Assembly (NCBI GenBank): GCA_002413745.1
Contig: DHXP01000031.1
Span: 81,881 to 145,880 of the forward strand
Length of the DNA stretch: 64,000 nucleotides
Direction: 5' to 3'
Source of the DNA: Flavobacterium sp. UBA5153
Lineage (GTDB): Bacteria; Bacteroidota; Bacteroidia; Flavobacteriales; Flavobacteriaceae
The translations under genes and the position numbers were made by a program. Of this stretch, positions 8,746-17,113 are shown in pieces. The first letter of the stretch is position 1. Every line of letters starts with the position of its first letter. A model generated the notes under the pieces. It was not told the origin of the DNA. It did no database searches and saw only the letters and a program-made list of their open reading frames with translations.

Positions 8746-9342
8746 ATGGAAAACAAATTAGAAATCAAGTTTAAAAATCAAAAGCAATTATTTGAGATTT
8801 TAGAAGATGAAATAAATGTAGACCTAAACACCGAAAAACATAAAATACAATATAATATTCCATTAGAAGAAATTCAAAAAACACAGTATATTAATAAAAA
8901 TAAACCAGGGAAAACAACATTAATTTTATTTGCATCTTTACTTATAAACGTTAATTTTATCTTGTTAGCTATTTTCGATTTTTATAAGTTTAATCCTGAT
9001 TTAGTTCAATATATCCTGTTTACTACTTGCTTATTGTTTTTGGGTATTATAAAAAAATTTCTTGATGGTCATAATGAAAAACACATAGATTCCTCTAAAC
9101 TTTTATACTTTATCTACACTAAAAATAATGCCGTGGAAGTTGATAAATTCATTCAATTAATCTATCAAAAACAAATCGAATTTTTCAGAAAAAAATATTT
9201 TAAAATTGACCCTGTTTTACCCTATAATGTTCAATACGAAAGATATATTTGGCTATACAGTAATAAATATATCAATGAAAATGAATACGAAATAATAAAA
9301 GAAGATTTAGATAAATTCTTCAATTTTAATCCAACAGTATAA
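8746..9342 (+). CDS. Hypothetical protein with two predicted transmembrane segments
   Basis: A 198-residue protein I do not recognise. The first 55 residues are charged and polar, with an LKFKNQKQLFEIL-like strand-helix. Two hydrophobic helices follow at about 57-79 and 86-104, and then a soluble C-terminal half rich in Lys, Tyr and Phe. The charge pattern suggests both ends face the cytoplasm. It sits 3 nt after the oxidoreductase stop and 1 nt before the hydroxyacyl-CoA dehydrogenase start. Its codons look more AT-rich than those of its neighbours, so it may be a later insertion into an older gene pair. No function can be assigned. Confidence 0.75.
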   Translation: MENKLEIKFKNQKQLFEILEDEINVDLNTEKHKIQYNIPLEEIQKTQYINKNKPGKTTLILFASLLINVNFILLAIFDFYKFNPDLVQYILFTTCLLFLGIIKKFLDGHNEKHIDSSKLLYFIYTKNNAVEVDKFIQLIYQKQIEFFRKKYFKIDPVLPYNVQYERYIWLYSNKYINENEYEIIKEDLDKFFNFNPTV

Positions 9343-9343
9343 T

Positions 9344-10231
9344 ATGAAAACAATAGCCGTAATTGGAGCGGGAACAATGGGCAATGGTATTGCGCATACT
9401 TTTGCACAAAGTGGTTTTGCCGTAAAACTTATCGATGTTTCCGAAAAATCATTGGATAAAGGAATGGCTACCATTGCTGCAAATTTAGACCGAATGGTTG
9501 CCAAAGGAACCATCACCGAGGAAGATAAATTCAAAACCATCGGCAATATCATCACGTATACCGACATCAAAGATGGTGTTGTTGGCGTGGATTTGGTTGT
9601 TGAAGCAGCCACCGAAAACGTGGATTTGAAACTCAATATCTTCAAGCAATTGAACGAGGCTTGTTCGCACAATACGATTTTGGCAACGAATACTTCTTCT
9701 ATTTCCATCACGCAAATAGGTGCTGTTGTGGTTCATCCGGAACGCGTTATCGGGATGCACTTTATGAATCCCGTACCCATTATGAAATTGGTCGAAATCA
9801 TTCGGGGTTACAACACGAGCGACGAAGTGACGAAAATCATTATGGATTTATCTGAAAAACTGGGAAAAACTCCAGTTGAAGTAAATGACTATCCCGGTTT
9901 TGTTGCCAACAGAATTTTGATACCAATGATTAACGAAGCCATCGAAACATTATACAACAAAGTGGCCGGCGTTTACGAAATTGACACCGTAATGAAACTC
10001 GGAATGGGTCACCCGATGGGGCCATTGCAATTAGCTGATTTTATTGGTCTTGACGTTTGCTTGGCAATCTTAAACGTGATGTATGATGGTTTCAAAAACC
10101 CAAAATATGCGCCTTGTCCTTTATTAGTCAATATGGTTCGAGCCGGAAAACTAGGTGTAAAATCTGGCGAAGGTTTTTATGATTATAGCGAAAGTAAAAA
10201 GGCGGAAAAAATCTCGAAACAGTTTATTTAA
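9344..10231 (+). CDS. 3-hydroxyacyl-CoA (3-hydroxybutyryl-CoA) dehydrogenase
   Basis: A 295-residue NAD-dependent dehydrogenase that interconverts 3-hydroxyacyl-CoA and 3-ketoacyl-CoA. GAGTMGNGIAHTFA (from residue 8) is the dinucleotide fold. GMHFMNPVPIMKLVEII contains the catalytic His, and NDYPGFVANRILIPMINEA starts the C-terminal helical domain. The length matches the stand-alone single-domain form rather than the fused FadB/FadJ form. It could act in fatty-acid or butyrate metabolism. It starts 1 nt after the orphan membrane protein and is followed 1 nt later by yggS. Confidence 0.92.
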   Translation: MKTIAVIGAGTMGNGIAHTFAQSGFAVKLIDVSEKSLDKGMATIAANLDRMVAKGTITEEDKFKTIGNIITYTDIKDGVVGVDLVVEAATENVDLKLNIFKQLNEACSHNTILATNTSSISITQIGAVVVHPERVIGMHFMNPVPIMKLVEIIRGYNTSDEVTKIIMDLSEKLGKTPVEVNDYPGFVANRILIPMINEAIETLYNKVAGVYEIDTVMKLGMGHPMGPLQLADFIGLDVCLAILNVMYDGFKNPKYAPCPLLVNMVRAGKLGVKSGEGFYDYSESKKAEKISKQFI

Positions 10232-10232
10232 T

Positions 10233-10916
10233 ATGTCAATCGCACAAAACCTCCTCAAAATAAAATCCTCTTTACCCGAAAACGTAACCTTAGTTGCGGT
10301 TTCTAAAACCAAACCCATTCCTGATTTGATGGAAGCTTATGATGCGGGTCAACGCATTTTTGGCGAAAACAAAATCCAGGAAATGGCCGAGAAATGGGAA
10401 GCGATGCCAAAGGACATCGAGTGGCATATGATTGGCCACGTCCAAACGAACAAGGTCAAATTTATGGCACCATTTGTGAGCTTGATTCACGGTGTTGATA
10501 GTTTGAAATTATTGGAAGAAATCAACAAACAAGCACAAAAAAACAATAGAATCATCGATTGCTTGTTGCAAATACACATTGCCGAAGAGGAAACCAAGTT
10601 TGGTCTCGACGAAGACGAACTTAACGAAATCCTGACTTCTTCAACATTTCAGGAAATGAAAAACATTCGAATTGTCGGATTAATGGGAATGGCGACTTTT
10701 ACGAATAACCAAGAACAAATCAGGAAAGAATTCACCCATTTGAAAACCATTTTTGATAAATTACGTAATGGTGGATCCGGTAGAGACGCACTGCAGTGCG
10801 TCTCTACAAAGTGCGTCTCTACGTTGTCAATGGGAATGTCTGGCGATTATCAACTCGCAATTGAATGCGAAAGCACGATGGTTCGGATAGGAAGTCGTAT
10901 CTTTGGAGGAAGATAA
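10233..10916 (+). CDS. YggS family PLP homeostasis protein, with in-frame palindromic insert
   Basis: A 227-residue PLP-binding protein (YggS/PROSC type) that keeps pyridoxal phosphate balance. The PLP lysine is in AVSKTKP (Lys25), and GENKIQEM, HMIGHVQTNK and LSMGMSGDYQLAIE are family motifs. An upstream start at 10179 is open, but it overlaps the preceding gene by 53 nt; ATG 10233 gives the standard N-terminus. Between FDKLR and LSMGMSGDY the protein has about 17 extra residues (NGGSGRDALQCVSTKCVST). These are encoded by a DNA palindrome inserted in frame, in a loop that is variable in the family. Function is therefore probably kept. Confidence 0.92.
   Translation: MSIAQNLLKIKSSLPENVTLVAVSKTKPIPDLMEAYDAGQRIFGENKIQEMAEKWEAMPKDIEWHMIGHVQTNKVKFMAPFVSLIHGVDSLKLLEEINKQAQKNNRIIDCLLQIHIAEEETKFGLDEDELNEILTSSTFQEMKNIRIVGLMGMATFTNNQEQIRKEFTHLKTIFDKLRNGGSGRDALQCVSTKCVSTLSMGMSGDYQLAIECESTMVRIGSRIFGGR
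10780..10822. repeat. 28-bp perfect palindrome plus partial third arm, inside yggS
   Basis: GTAGAGACGCACTG at 10780-10793 is followed directly by its exact reverse complement at 10794-10807. A further copy of GTGCGTCTCTAC lies at 10811-10822. The whole stays in frame with yggS. It looks like a dispersed repeat that landed in a coding sequence; copies elsewhere in the genome cannot be seen from this window. Confidence 0.85.
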
Positions 10917-10931
10917 TTGTCCCTCGCCTTT

Positions 10932-10959
10932 AGCCTGTCTTGAGCGAAGTCGAAAGGCT
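10932..10959. repeat. Imperfect palindromic repeat downstream of yggS
   Basis: AGCCT (10932-10936) and AGGCT (10955-10959) enclose an inner imperfect stem (TTGAGCGAAG / TCGAA). Reverse-strand translation gives PEPFDFAQDRL, a peptide typical of a dispersed repeat seen in many Bacteroidetes genomes. It lies 15 bp after the yggS stop and is followed by short CTGAA(T/C)AC direct repeats (10978-11008). Confidence 0.6.
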
Positions 10960-11011
10960 CGGGATGACAACAACAAACTGAATACTCATTTCTGAACACT
11001 GAATACCTATT

Positions 11012-12373
11012 TTGTACGCAATACTTGACATAGAAACCACAGGAGGACAATTTAACGAGGAAGGAATTACCGAAATCGCCATTTACAAATTTGATGGCCA
11101 CGAAATCGTGGATCAATTCATCAGTTTAGTCAATCCCGAAATCCCTATTCAGCCTTTTGTCGTAAAACTTACCGGAATAAATAATGCAATGTTGCGCTCT
11201 GCCCCAAAGTTTTTTGAGGTAGCCAAACGCATTATAGAAATGACCAACGATTGCGTTTTGGTGGCTCACAATGCCGATTTCGATTATCGAATTTTACGTA
11301 CCGAATTTCGCCGTTTGGGTTATGATTTTAATGTAAAAACACTTTGTACGGTCGAATTATCCAAAAAATTATTACCTGAACAACCTTCGCACAGTTTAGG
11401 TAAATTAGTTCGCGCTTTGGGAATCCCAATGGCAGACAGACATCGTGCCAGCGGCGATGCAATGGCAACCGTGAAATTATTCAAAATGCTATTGGACAAA
11501 GATTTAAATAAAGAAATCGTCAAAGAGCTCATCAAATTTGAAATTCAAAAGGGAATAGCTCCTAAATTGATGGATATCGTTGAAAGTTTGCCTTCAAAAA
11601 CAGGCGTTTATTACATCCATCGTGAAGATGGCAGCCTAATGTTTATTGGCAAAAGCCGAAACATCAAAAAGAGAGTCAATCAACATTTCACAGGAATTAC
11701 AAAAAGTGCCAAGAAAATTCAAAATGAAGTTTTCACCGTGACTTATGAAGAAACAGGAAGCGAATTGATTGCGCTTTTAAAAGAAACCGAAGAAATCAAA
11801 ATCAACAGACCCATTTATAATAGAATGTCTCCAAAAAGTAATTTTTCTTGGGCAATATATGCCGAGAAAGATGCCAATGGTTATCTGAATTTAAAATTAC
11901 AAAAAGCGGACGGCAGGAAAAAAGAAATAAAATCCTATACCTCTTTTCAAGAAGGAAAAGACGCTTTGTTTAGAATAAGTTCTCAATACCAATTATGTCA
12001 AAAATTGACTGGTTTGTACCAAACTAAAACGCATTGTTTTCAGCATACTATTAACGAATGTGATGGTGCTTGTGTTGGAAAAATCTCTTCCGTAGAATAT
12101 AATGAACGAGTCCAAACTTTTATCGACAAAAATCTGTTTGAAAACAAAACATTGGTGATTGTGGATAAAGGACGGACAATTACCGAACGTAGTGCTATTT
12201 TGGTTGAAAATGGAGTTTACAAAGGTTACGCCTTTTATGATTTGAATTACCAAATCAATACTATCGAAATTTTGAGAAATATCATTATCCCGATGCAAAG
12301 CAATCGCGATACTCGAAATAGTATTCAAGCCTATCTCCGTAAAAACAAGTACTTGAAAGTAGTAAATTTCTAG
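11012..12373 (+). CDS. DEDDh exonuclease fused to GIY-YIG / UvrC-like endonuclease region
   Basis: A 453-residue two-domain nuclease. Residues 1-165 are a DnaQ-like 3'-5' exonuclease: ILDIETTGG (Asp6, Glu8), AHNADFDYRIL (Asp91) and HRASGDA (His144, Asp149), a complete DEDDh set. Residues 195-275 are a GIY-YIG nuclease (TGVYYI, FIGKSRNIKKRVNQHF). A UvrC-like region follows with Cys329, Cys342, Cys350 and Cys354 (C-X12-C-X7-C-X3-C), close to the Fe-S ligands of UvrC. The start is TTG at 11012; MYAILDIETTGG is the natural N-terminus. It resembles Cho/UvrC-type repair nucleases fused to a proofreading-type exonuclease. miaA starts 1 nt after the stop. Confidence 0.9.
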   Translation: MYAILDIETTGGQFNEEGITEIAIYKFDGHEIVDQFISLVNPEIPIQPFVVKLTGINNAMLRSAPKFFEVAKRIIEMTNDCVLVAHNADFDYRILRTEFRRLGYDFNVKTLCTVELSKKLLPEQPSHSLGKLVRALGIPMADRHRASGDAMATVKLFKMLLDKDLNKEIVKELIKFEIQKGIAPKLMDIVESLPSKTGVYYIHREDGSLMFIGKSRNIKKRVNQHFTGITKSAKKIQNEVFTVTYEETGSELIALLKETEEIKINRPIYNRMSPKSNFSWAIYAEKDANGYLNLKLQKADGRKKEIKSYTSFQEGKDALFRISSQYQLCQKLTGLYQTKTHCFQHTINECDGACVGKISSVEYNERVQTFIDKNLFENKTLVIVDKGRTITERSAILVENGVYKGYAFYDLNYQINTIEILRNIIIPMQSNRDTRNSIQAYLRKNKYLKVVNF

Positions 12374-12374
12374 G

Positions 12375-13292
12375 ATGGCTAAATATCTAATTACGATAGT
12401 CGGACCAACAGCCATAGGAAAAACTTCCTTGAGTATTGCTTTGGCACAACATTTCAATTGTGAAATAATTTCTTGCGACAGTAGGCAATTTTTCAAGGAA
12501 ATGCATATTGGAACCGCTGTTCCTTCAACAGAGGAATTAGCTGGAGCACAACATCATTTTATACAAAATAAATCGATTTTTGAGAATTATACCGTTGGTG
12601 ATTTCGAGAAAGAAGCTATCGCTAAACTGGCTGAATTGTATTTGAACAATGATTTTGTTGTTTTGGTTGGTGGTTCTGGATTGTATGTTGATGCTGTTTT
12701 AAAGGGATTTGACGAGTTTCCCGAAATTGATGTTGCGGTTCGTTCAGCAGTAAAACAGAACTATGAAAAATTTGGTTTAGACTATTTACAAACCGAACTA
12801 GAAAAACGGGATCCAAATTATTTTAAAGTTGTTGCCAAAGAAAATCCGCAACGTATGATGCGAGGTTTGGAAGTTTGTATCGGTTCTGGAAAACCCTATT
12901 CTTCGTTTTTAAACCAGAAGAAAAATAGTCGAAACTTCACTCCTATTCTTATCGGATTGGATGCCGAAAGAAGCGTGATTTATGATAGAATTAACCAGCG
13001 CGTTAATAGTATGATAAACGAAGGCTTATTGGCGGAAGCCATGAAATTATTCCCCCACAAGGACTTGAATGCCTTGCAAACTGTGGGTTATAGAGAATTG
13101 TTCAGTTATTTTGACGGCGAAATCACATTGGAATTTGCCATCGAAGAAATCAAGAAAAACACCAGACGATTTGCCAAAAGACAACTCACTTGGTTCAAGA
13201 GAAATGAAGACACAAAATGGTTTGATTATTTAACCGATAGAAAGGAAATCATAAAACATATTAATGAAACCGTAACTCGAATTCCGGAATAG
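12375..13292 (+). CDS. miaA: tRNA dimethylallyltransferase
   Basis: A 305-residue enzyme that transfers a dimethylallyl group to A37 of tRNAs reading UNN codons. The P-loop GPTAIGKTS lies near the N-terminus. SCDSRQFFKEMHIGTA, GGSGLYVDAVLKG and LQTVGYRELFSYFDG are all conserved, as is the C-terminal ARRFAKRQLTWFKR-like segment (NTRRFAKRQLTWFKR). Length is normal. It follows the exonuclease/GIY-YIG gene by 1 nt and precedes the thioesterase by 61 bp; that gap holds a 13-bp direct repeat (AAAATCCTAATTC at 13316 and 13337). Confidence 0.95.
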   Translation: MAKYLITIVGPTAIGKTSLSIALAQHFNCEIISCDSRQFFKEMHIGTAVPSTEELAGAQHHFIQNKSIFENYTVGDFEKEAIAKLAELYLNNDFVVLVGGSGLYVDAVLKGFDEFPEIDVAVRSAVKQNYEKFGLDYLQTELEKRDPNYFKVVAKENPQRMMRGLEVCIGSGKPYSSFLNQKKNSRNFTPILIGLDAERSVIYDRINQRVNSMINEGLLAEAMKLFPHKDLNALQTVGYRELFSYFDGEITLEFAIEEIKKNTRRFAKRQLTWFKRNEDTKWFDYLTDRKEIIKHINETVTRIPE

Positions 13293-13353
13293 ATTACTTT
13301 GTTCCTAGCAATAACAAAATCCTAATTCGTAAATCTAAAATCCTAATTCAAAA

Positions 13354-14094
13354 ATGCCAATAGCTCCAAATTTCACATCCATACTCAGTAAAGATTGGGA
13401 AATCAATTTTAAACAATGTATGCCAAACGAGTATTTAAAATATACTGACTTGTGCAACATTTTGCAGTTGACTGCGGCGGAACATTCAGAAATTGGAGGC
13501 ATTAGCTTTTCGGATATGCAGAAATTCGATCAAGCCTGGGTTTTGAGCAGAATGCGAGTGGAGATTTCAGAATTACCAAAATGGAAAGACATTGTAACAG
13601 TAAAAACCTGGATTAATACACTTGAAAATTCCCGTTCCGTGCGTGCTTTGGAAATGTATGTCAATGGAAATAAAATTGTGGGTTCCGAAACTTTCTGGGC
13701 GGTTTTTAATACTAAAACCAGGCGACCGGAAGCATTGGCTTTGCCATACGAACATTTTAATTTATATCCTGAAAATAAAGCAACCCATAAAACTTTTTCC
13801 AAAATTAATTTAAATAACGACACAGAAATAGTCTTTGAAAAAACCGTTGCCCTTTCGGATTTAGATATTGTAAATCACGTGAATAACGTAAAATATTTGG
13901 AATGGTGTTTGGATTTTGTGAATGTAGAATTGATTCTGAATCGGAAAATTGAGAGTTTTGAAATGAATTTCTTAAAGGAATTATCATTGAAAGACAAAGT
14001 TGTTATTCATGAAAATCTGACTTCGGATGCAATGATTTTTAGCATAACAAAAGAGGACAAAACGTGTTTTGCTTTGCAACTGAATTTGAAATAA
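13354..14094 (+). CDS. Acyl-[acyl-carrier-protein] thioesterase
   Basis: A 246-residue cytoplasmic protein made of two hotdog domains, the layout of FatA/FatB-type acyl-ACP thioesterases that release fatty acids from ACP. The N-terminal domain holds AAEHSEIGGISF and AWVLSRMRVEISELPKW. The C-terminal domain holds SDLDIVNHVNNVKYLEW, which carries the conserved Asp/Asn-His motif. The sequence does not show chain-length preference. It ends 15 bp before a hairpin shared with the convergent response-regulator gene. Confidence 0.87.
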   Translation: MPIAPNFTSILSKDWEINFKQCMPNEYLKYTDLCNILQLTAAEHSEIGGISFSDMQKFDQAWVLSRMRVEISELPKWKDIVTVKTWINTLENSRSVRALEMYVNGNKIVGSETFWAVFNTKTRRPEALALPYEHFNLYPENKATHKTFSKINLNNDTEIVFEKTVALSDLDIVNHVNNVKYLEWCLDFVNVELILNRKIESFEMNFLKELSLKDKVVIHENLTSDAMIFSITKEDKTCFALQLNLK

Positions 14095-14109
14095 ATATTT
14101 AAAAATAAA

Positions 14110-14138
14110 AGCTTCCGGCCTTTGATTGGCTGGAAGCT
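14110..14138. terminator. Bidirectional terminator between thioesterase and response regulator
   Basis: AGCTTCCGGCC (14110-14120) pairs with GGCTGGAAGCT (14128-14138) with one wobble. A-rich and T-rich tracts lie on the two sides, so it can serve both convergent genes. Confidence 0.8.
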
Positions 14139-14163
14139 CTAAATTTTTTTATATCCTACAATA

Positions 14164-14868
14164 TTATTTTTTAACCACCAATCTAAATCCTTCACCGTGA
14201 ATATTTAGAATTTCCACATTTGGATCTGGTTTGAGGTATTTTCGTAATTTGGCGATATAAACGTCCATACTTCTTGAAGTAAAGTAGTTGTCGTCTCTCC
14301 AAATTTTTGTCAAGGCCAATTCTCTTGGCATTAAATCATTCTCATGAAGAATCAACATTTTTAATAGTTCATTCTCTTTGGGAGACAATTTAATGGGTTC
14401 TTCATTGTCAAAAGTTAAAAATCGCAGTTTCGAATTCAAATGAAATTTACCAATATTAAATTCAAATTGTACTGGTTCGGCTTTTGTGGCAGAAGATTTT
14501 CTTTGAATTATGGCTCTAATTTTCAATAATAATACCTCTGAATCAAAGGGTTTATTCAAATAATCATCGGCTCCGGCTTTATAACCCTTCAATACATCTT
14601 CTTTCATGGATTTAGCTGTTAAAAAAATAATTGGCACCTCTTGATTTTTTTCTCTTATTTCTTTAGCTAAAGTATAGCCGTCTTTATAAGGCATCATCAC
14701 GTCCAAAATGCATAAATCGTACGGATCTTTTTTGAATTTTTCAAAGCCTTCCATTCCATTTTTTGCCAAAGTGACATCAAAATCATTTAGCATTAAATAA
14801 TCTTTTAGCACTGCACCAAAATTTAGGTCGTCTTCAACTAAAAGTATTCTTTTATTTACATTTTCCAT
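14164..14868 (-). CDS. OmpR-family response regulator (RprY-like)
   Basis: A 234-residue two-component regulator. The receiver domain (about 7-120) has the acidic pocket VEDD and the phosphorylation site Asp56 in LCILDVMMP. The C-terminal winged helix (about 140-232) has KLSPKENELLKMLI and RSMDVYIAKLRKYL, as in OmpR/PhoB. It starts 4 nt after the histidine kinase gene and is surely cotranscribed with it. The pair resembles Bacteroides RprX/RprY, but its regulon is unknown. Confidence 0.92.
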   Translation of the reverse strand: MENVNKRILLVEDDLNFGAVLKDYLMLNDFDVTLAKNGMEGFEKFKKDPYDLCILDVMMPYKDGYTLAKEIREKNQEVPIIFLTAKSMKEDVLKGYKAGADDYLNKPFDSEVLLLKIRAIIQRKSSATKAEPVQFEFNIGKFHLNSKLRFLTFDNEEPIKLSPKENELLKMLILHENDLMPRELALTKIWRDDNYFTSRSMDVYIAKLRKYLKPDPNVEILNIHGEGFRLVVKK

Positions 14869-14872
14869 ATTT

Positions 14873-16456
14873 TTAATTTATTAATGGTATTTTTATTATG
14901 AAGGTACTTCCTTTCCCCTTTTCACTTTCTACAAAAATTTGACCATTATGGTCATCTACAATCTTTTTTACATAAGCTAATCCTAATCCGTGGCCTTTAA
15001 CATTATGCACATCTCCGGTATGTTCTCGATAAAATTTTTCAAAAACCCTTTTCTGGGCAACCTTACTCATTCCTATTCCGTTATCTTTTATTTTAATGAT
15101 TATGAAATCTTTTACATTTTCTGTAAAAACATCAATTTTGGGAACATTAGGCGAATATTTAATGGCATTCTCCAAGACGTTTACAATAACGTTTATAAAA
15201 TGGGCTTCATTTACCAAAACACTTGTTCGAACGGCATCAAAATGTTTCGTTATTGTTCCTTGTCTATCTTCTAAAATCAAACTTACATGCTCGATAGCAT
15301 CTTCTATAATCTCTTGGATATTGCTAGATTCCTTGACAATATCTAATTCTTTTTTTTCTAATTTAGAGATTCGCAATACATTTTCAACTTGGGCATGCAT
15401 CCGTTTATTCTCTTCCTTAATCATTTGCAAATATTTCAAAACCTTTTCCTTATCATCTATGATCTTTGGATTTCTAATGGCATCCAAAGCCAAGTTTATC
15501 GTTGCAATTGGAGTTTTAAACTCATGCGTCATATTGTTGATAAAATCTGATTTTATTTCAGATATATGACGTTGACGGATCAACTGGTTCAATGCACTTG
15601 TATAAGCAACAATAATTATCAACGTAAAAATGATTGACAATAGGGTTATTCCGATAAGATCTGTTAACAAGAACTTCTTTTTTTGGGGAAATGAAACTAA
15701 TAATTGATATTTACTATTTCCTTCATTATCAGAAAATATTGGAATCGAATAAGTTGTATTTTTATCATATTTAAACCCATCCGATTTTACTTTTGTTGCC
15801 AATCCATTACTATAAATACCATATTCGAATCGTGTCTTTACACCATATTCTTCTAATTCTTTCTTCAAAAGTTTGGCTAAATTCTCTTTTGAAACTCTTT
15901 CTTGTATTGGCATCGTGGAAGCAATATCTTTAAAGAAAATTTCAAACTGGGCATTATCCAAGATATCCAAATTTCCTGATTTTTGGATCTTCACATCGGG
16001 TACCAAACTTCGCTGAACACTCGAATTATCGATATTTTTATTGTTGTAAACTTCTGTAACACGCTTAGAATTAAAGCTTTTAAATTTTACACTGTCTAAT
16101 TTTTTATCAAAGAACGTAGAAGAAATGTCGTAATCTTCAGAAATTATACTGTTTGAATATATGATTGTTTTATTGGTTCTAGGATTTTTTTGAACGTAAT
16201 AAAACTCTAATAAATCATTTTTTTGGGGAATCTTTCCAGTGCTGTCTTTATAATGATTGTACTTGTCATAAAAACTATATGCTTCTTGTTTTTGAAGTTT
16301 ATTGGCCACATCTCCTATAACTTGTTTAACATGGAATTTAAATTGTTCGTCGTTATTTTTAAATGAAGTATTAAACCAATACACTTGAACTAAAATTATC
16401 CCAATTAGGGATAAACTCATCAGCAATACAAGTATTCTAAAAAATAATTTATTCAT
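14873..16456 (-). CDS. Membrane sensor histidine kinase (RprX-like)
   Basis: A 527-residue sensor kinase. TM1 is at about 7-28 and TM2 at about 265-287, enclosing a periplasmic sensor of about 235 residues without a recognised fold. HisKA follows with NNMTHEFKTPIATI (phospho-acceptor His311), then the N box (VLENAIKYSPN) and the G boxes (DNGIGM, KGHGLGLAYVKKI). Its partner regulator starts 4 nt downstream. On the minus strand TAATTTTG (16462-16469) fits a -7 box and ends 5 nt before the ATG, so the message may be leaderless. Confidence 0.93.
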   Translation of the reverse strand: MNKLFFRILVLLMSLSLIGIILVQVYWFNTSFKNNDEQFKFHVKQVIGDVANKLQKQEAYSFYDKYNHYKDSTGKIPQKNDLLEFYYVQKNPRTNKTIIYSNSIISEDYDISSTFFDKKLDSVKFKSFNSKRVTEVYNNKNIDNSSVQRSLVPDVKIQKSGNLDILDNAQFEIFFKDIASTMPIQERVSKENLAKLLKKELEEYGVKTRFEYGIYSNGLATKVKSDGFKYDKNTTYSIPIFSDNEGNSKYQLLVSFPQKKKFLLTDLIGITLLSIIFTLIIIVAYTSALNQLIRQRHISEIKSDFINNMTHEFKTPIATINLALDAIRNPKIIDDKEKVLKYLQMIKEENKRMHAQVENVLRISKLEKKELDIVKESSNIQEIIEDAIEHVSLILEDRQGTITKHFDAVRTSVLVNEAHFINVIVNVLENAIKYSPNVPKIDVFTENVKDFIIIKIKDNGIGMSKVAQKRVFEKFYREHTGDVHNVKGHGLGLAYVKKIVDDHNGQIFVESEKGKGSTFIIKIPLIN

Positions 16457-16461
16457 CGATA

Positions 16462-16469
16462 CAAAATTA
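16462..16469 (-). promoter_or_regulatory. -7 type promoter box for the histidine kinase/response regulator pair
   Basis: TAATTTTG on the minus strand matches TAnnTTTG. No good -33 TTTG is found at the usual distance. The box lies 5 nt before the start codon, so the transcript would have little or no leader. Confidence 0.45.
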
Positions 16470-16527
16470 GTATTTTAACAGTATAATTAATAATAAATTA
16501 ACCAAAGATTAACAACAAAGTCCTGAA

Positions 16528-17112
16528 TTATTGAATATTCAAAATTTTAAGAATTTTATCAACTTCTGATTTCGTAGTTTCAGGATTAACATTTTCAATA
16601 ACATAATCACTTTTTGATATGCGTTGATTATCATTCCATTGTATATCCATTCTTTTCAAAACATTTTCACGAGTGGTTTTGTCTCGTTGAAGTACTCTCT
16701 GAATCCTTGATTCCAGTGGTGCGGTAACCGTTATTATCAAGTCGCAATCTTTATAACTGCCGCTTTCAAATAAAATTGCAGCTTCATAAATAACAAATGG
16801 AGAATTTTTATGGTCTAAAATCCAGCCTCCAAAATGTTTTTTTACGGCAGGATGAATAATGGCATTGAGTTGTTTTAATTTATCAGGGTTACTAAACACG
16901 ATTCCGGCCAGTTTTTCTCGATTTAAGATATCGTTTTCAAAAATGGTGTTGCCAAATGTTTTTTTAATCTCATTTATAATTTCTGCCGATTGCATAATTT
17001 TTCTTGCCTCATCATCAGCTATGTAAACAGGAATGCCCGCCGCCATAAAATGATTGGCAACTGTGGTTTTTCCACTCCCAATTCCACCTGTTAAACCAAT
17101 TATTTTTGTCAT
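16528..17112 (-). CDS. coaE: Dephospho-CoA kinase
   Basis: A 194-residue cytoplasmic kinase for the last step of coenzyme A synthesis, phosphorylating the ribose of dephospho-CoA with ATP. The P-loop GLTGGIGSGKTT is at the N-terminus. YIADDEARKIM, NAIIHPAVKKHF and the late RxxR-type segment (RIQRVLQRDKTTRENVLKRM) fit the family. It starts 1 nt after the glycosyltransferase stop. coaBC, two steps earlier in the same pathway, lies at 22-23 kb. Confidence 0.95.
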   Translation of the reverse strand: MTKIIGLTGGIGSGKTTVANHFMAAGIPVYIADDEARKIMQSAEIINEIKKTFGNTIFENDILNREKLAGIVFSNPDKLKQLNAIIHPAVKKHFGGWILDHKNSPFVIYEAAILFESGSYKDCDLIITVTAPLESRIQRVLQRDKTTRENVLKRMDIQWNDNQRISKSDYVIENVNPETTKSEVDKILKILNIQ

Positions 17113-17113
17113 A

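Noticed and set aside
10179..10232. Longer start for yggS
   Set aside because: It overlaps the end of the hydroxyacyl-CoA dehydrogenase gene by 53 nt and adds a basic stretch not seen in the family; ATG 10233 follows the previous stop by 1 nt.
10850..11116. Minus-strand frame encoding a PEPFDFAQDRL-like peptide
   Set aside because: It is the translation of a dispersed palindromic repeat and overlaps two real genes on the other strand.
13316..13349. CRISPR-like direct repeat (AAAATCCTAATTC twice)
   Set aside because: Only two short AT-rich copies with an 8-bp spacer, no cas genes; a simple intergenic microrepeat.
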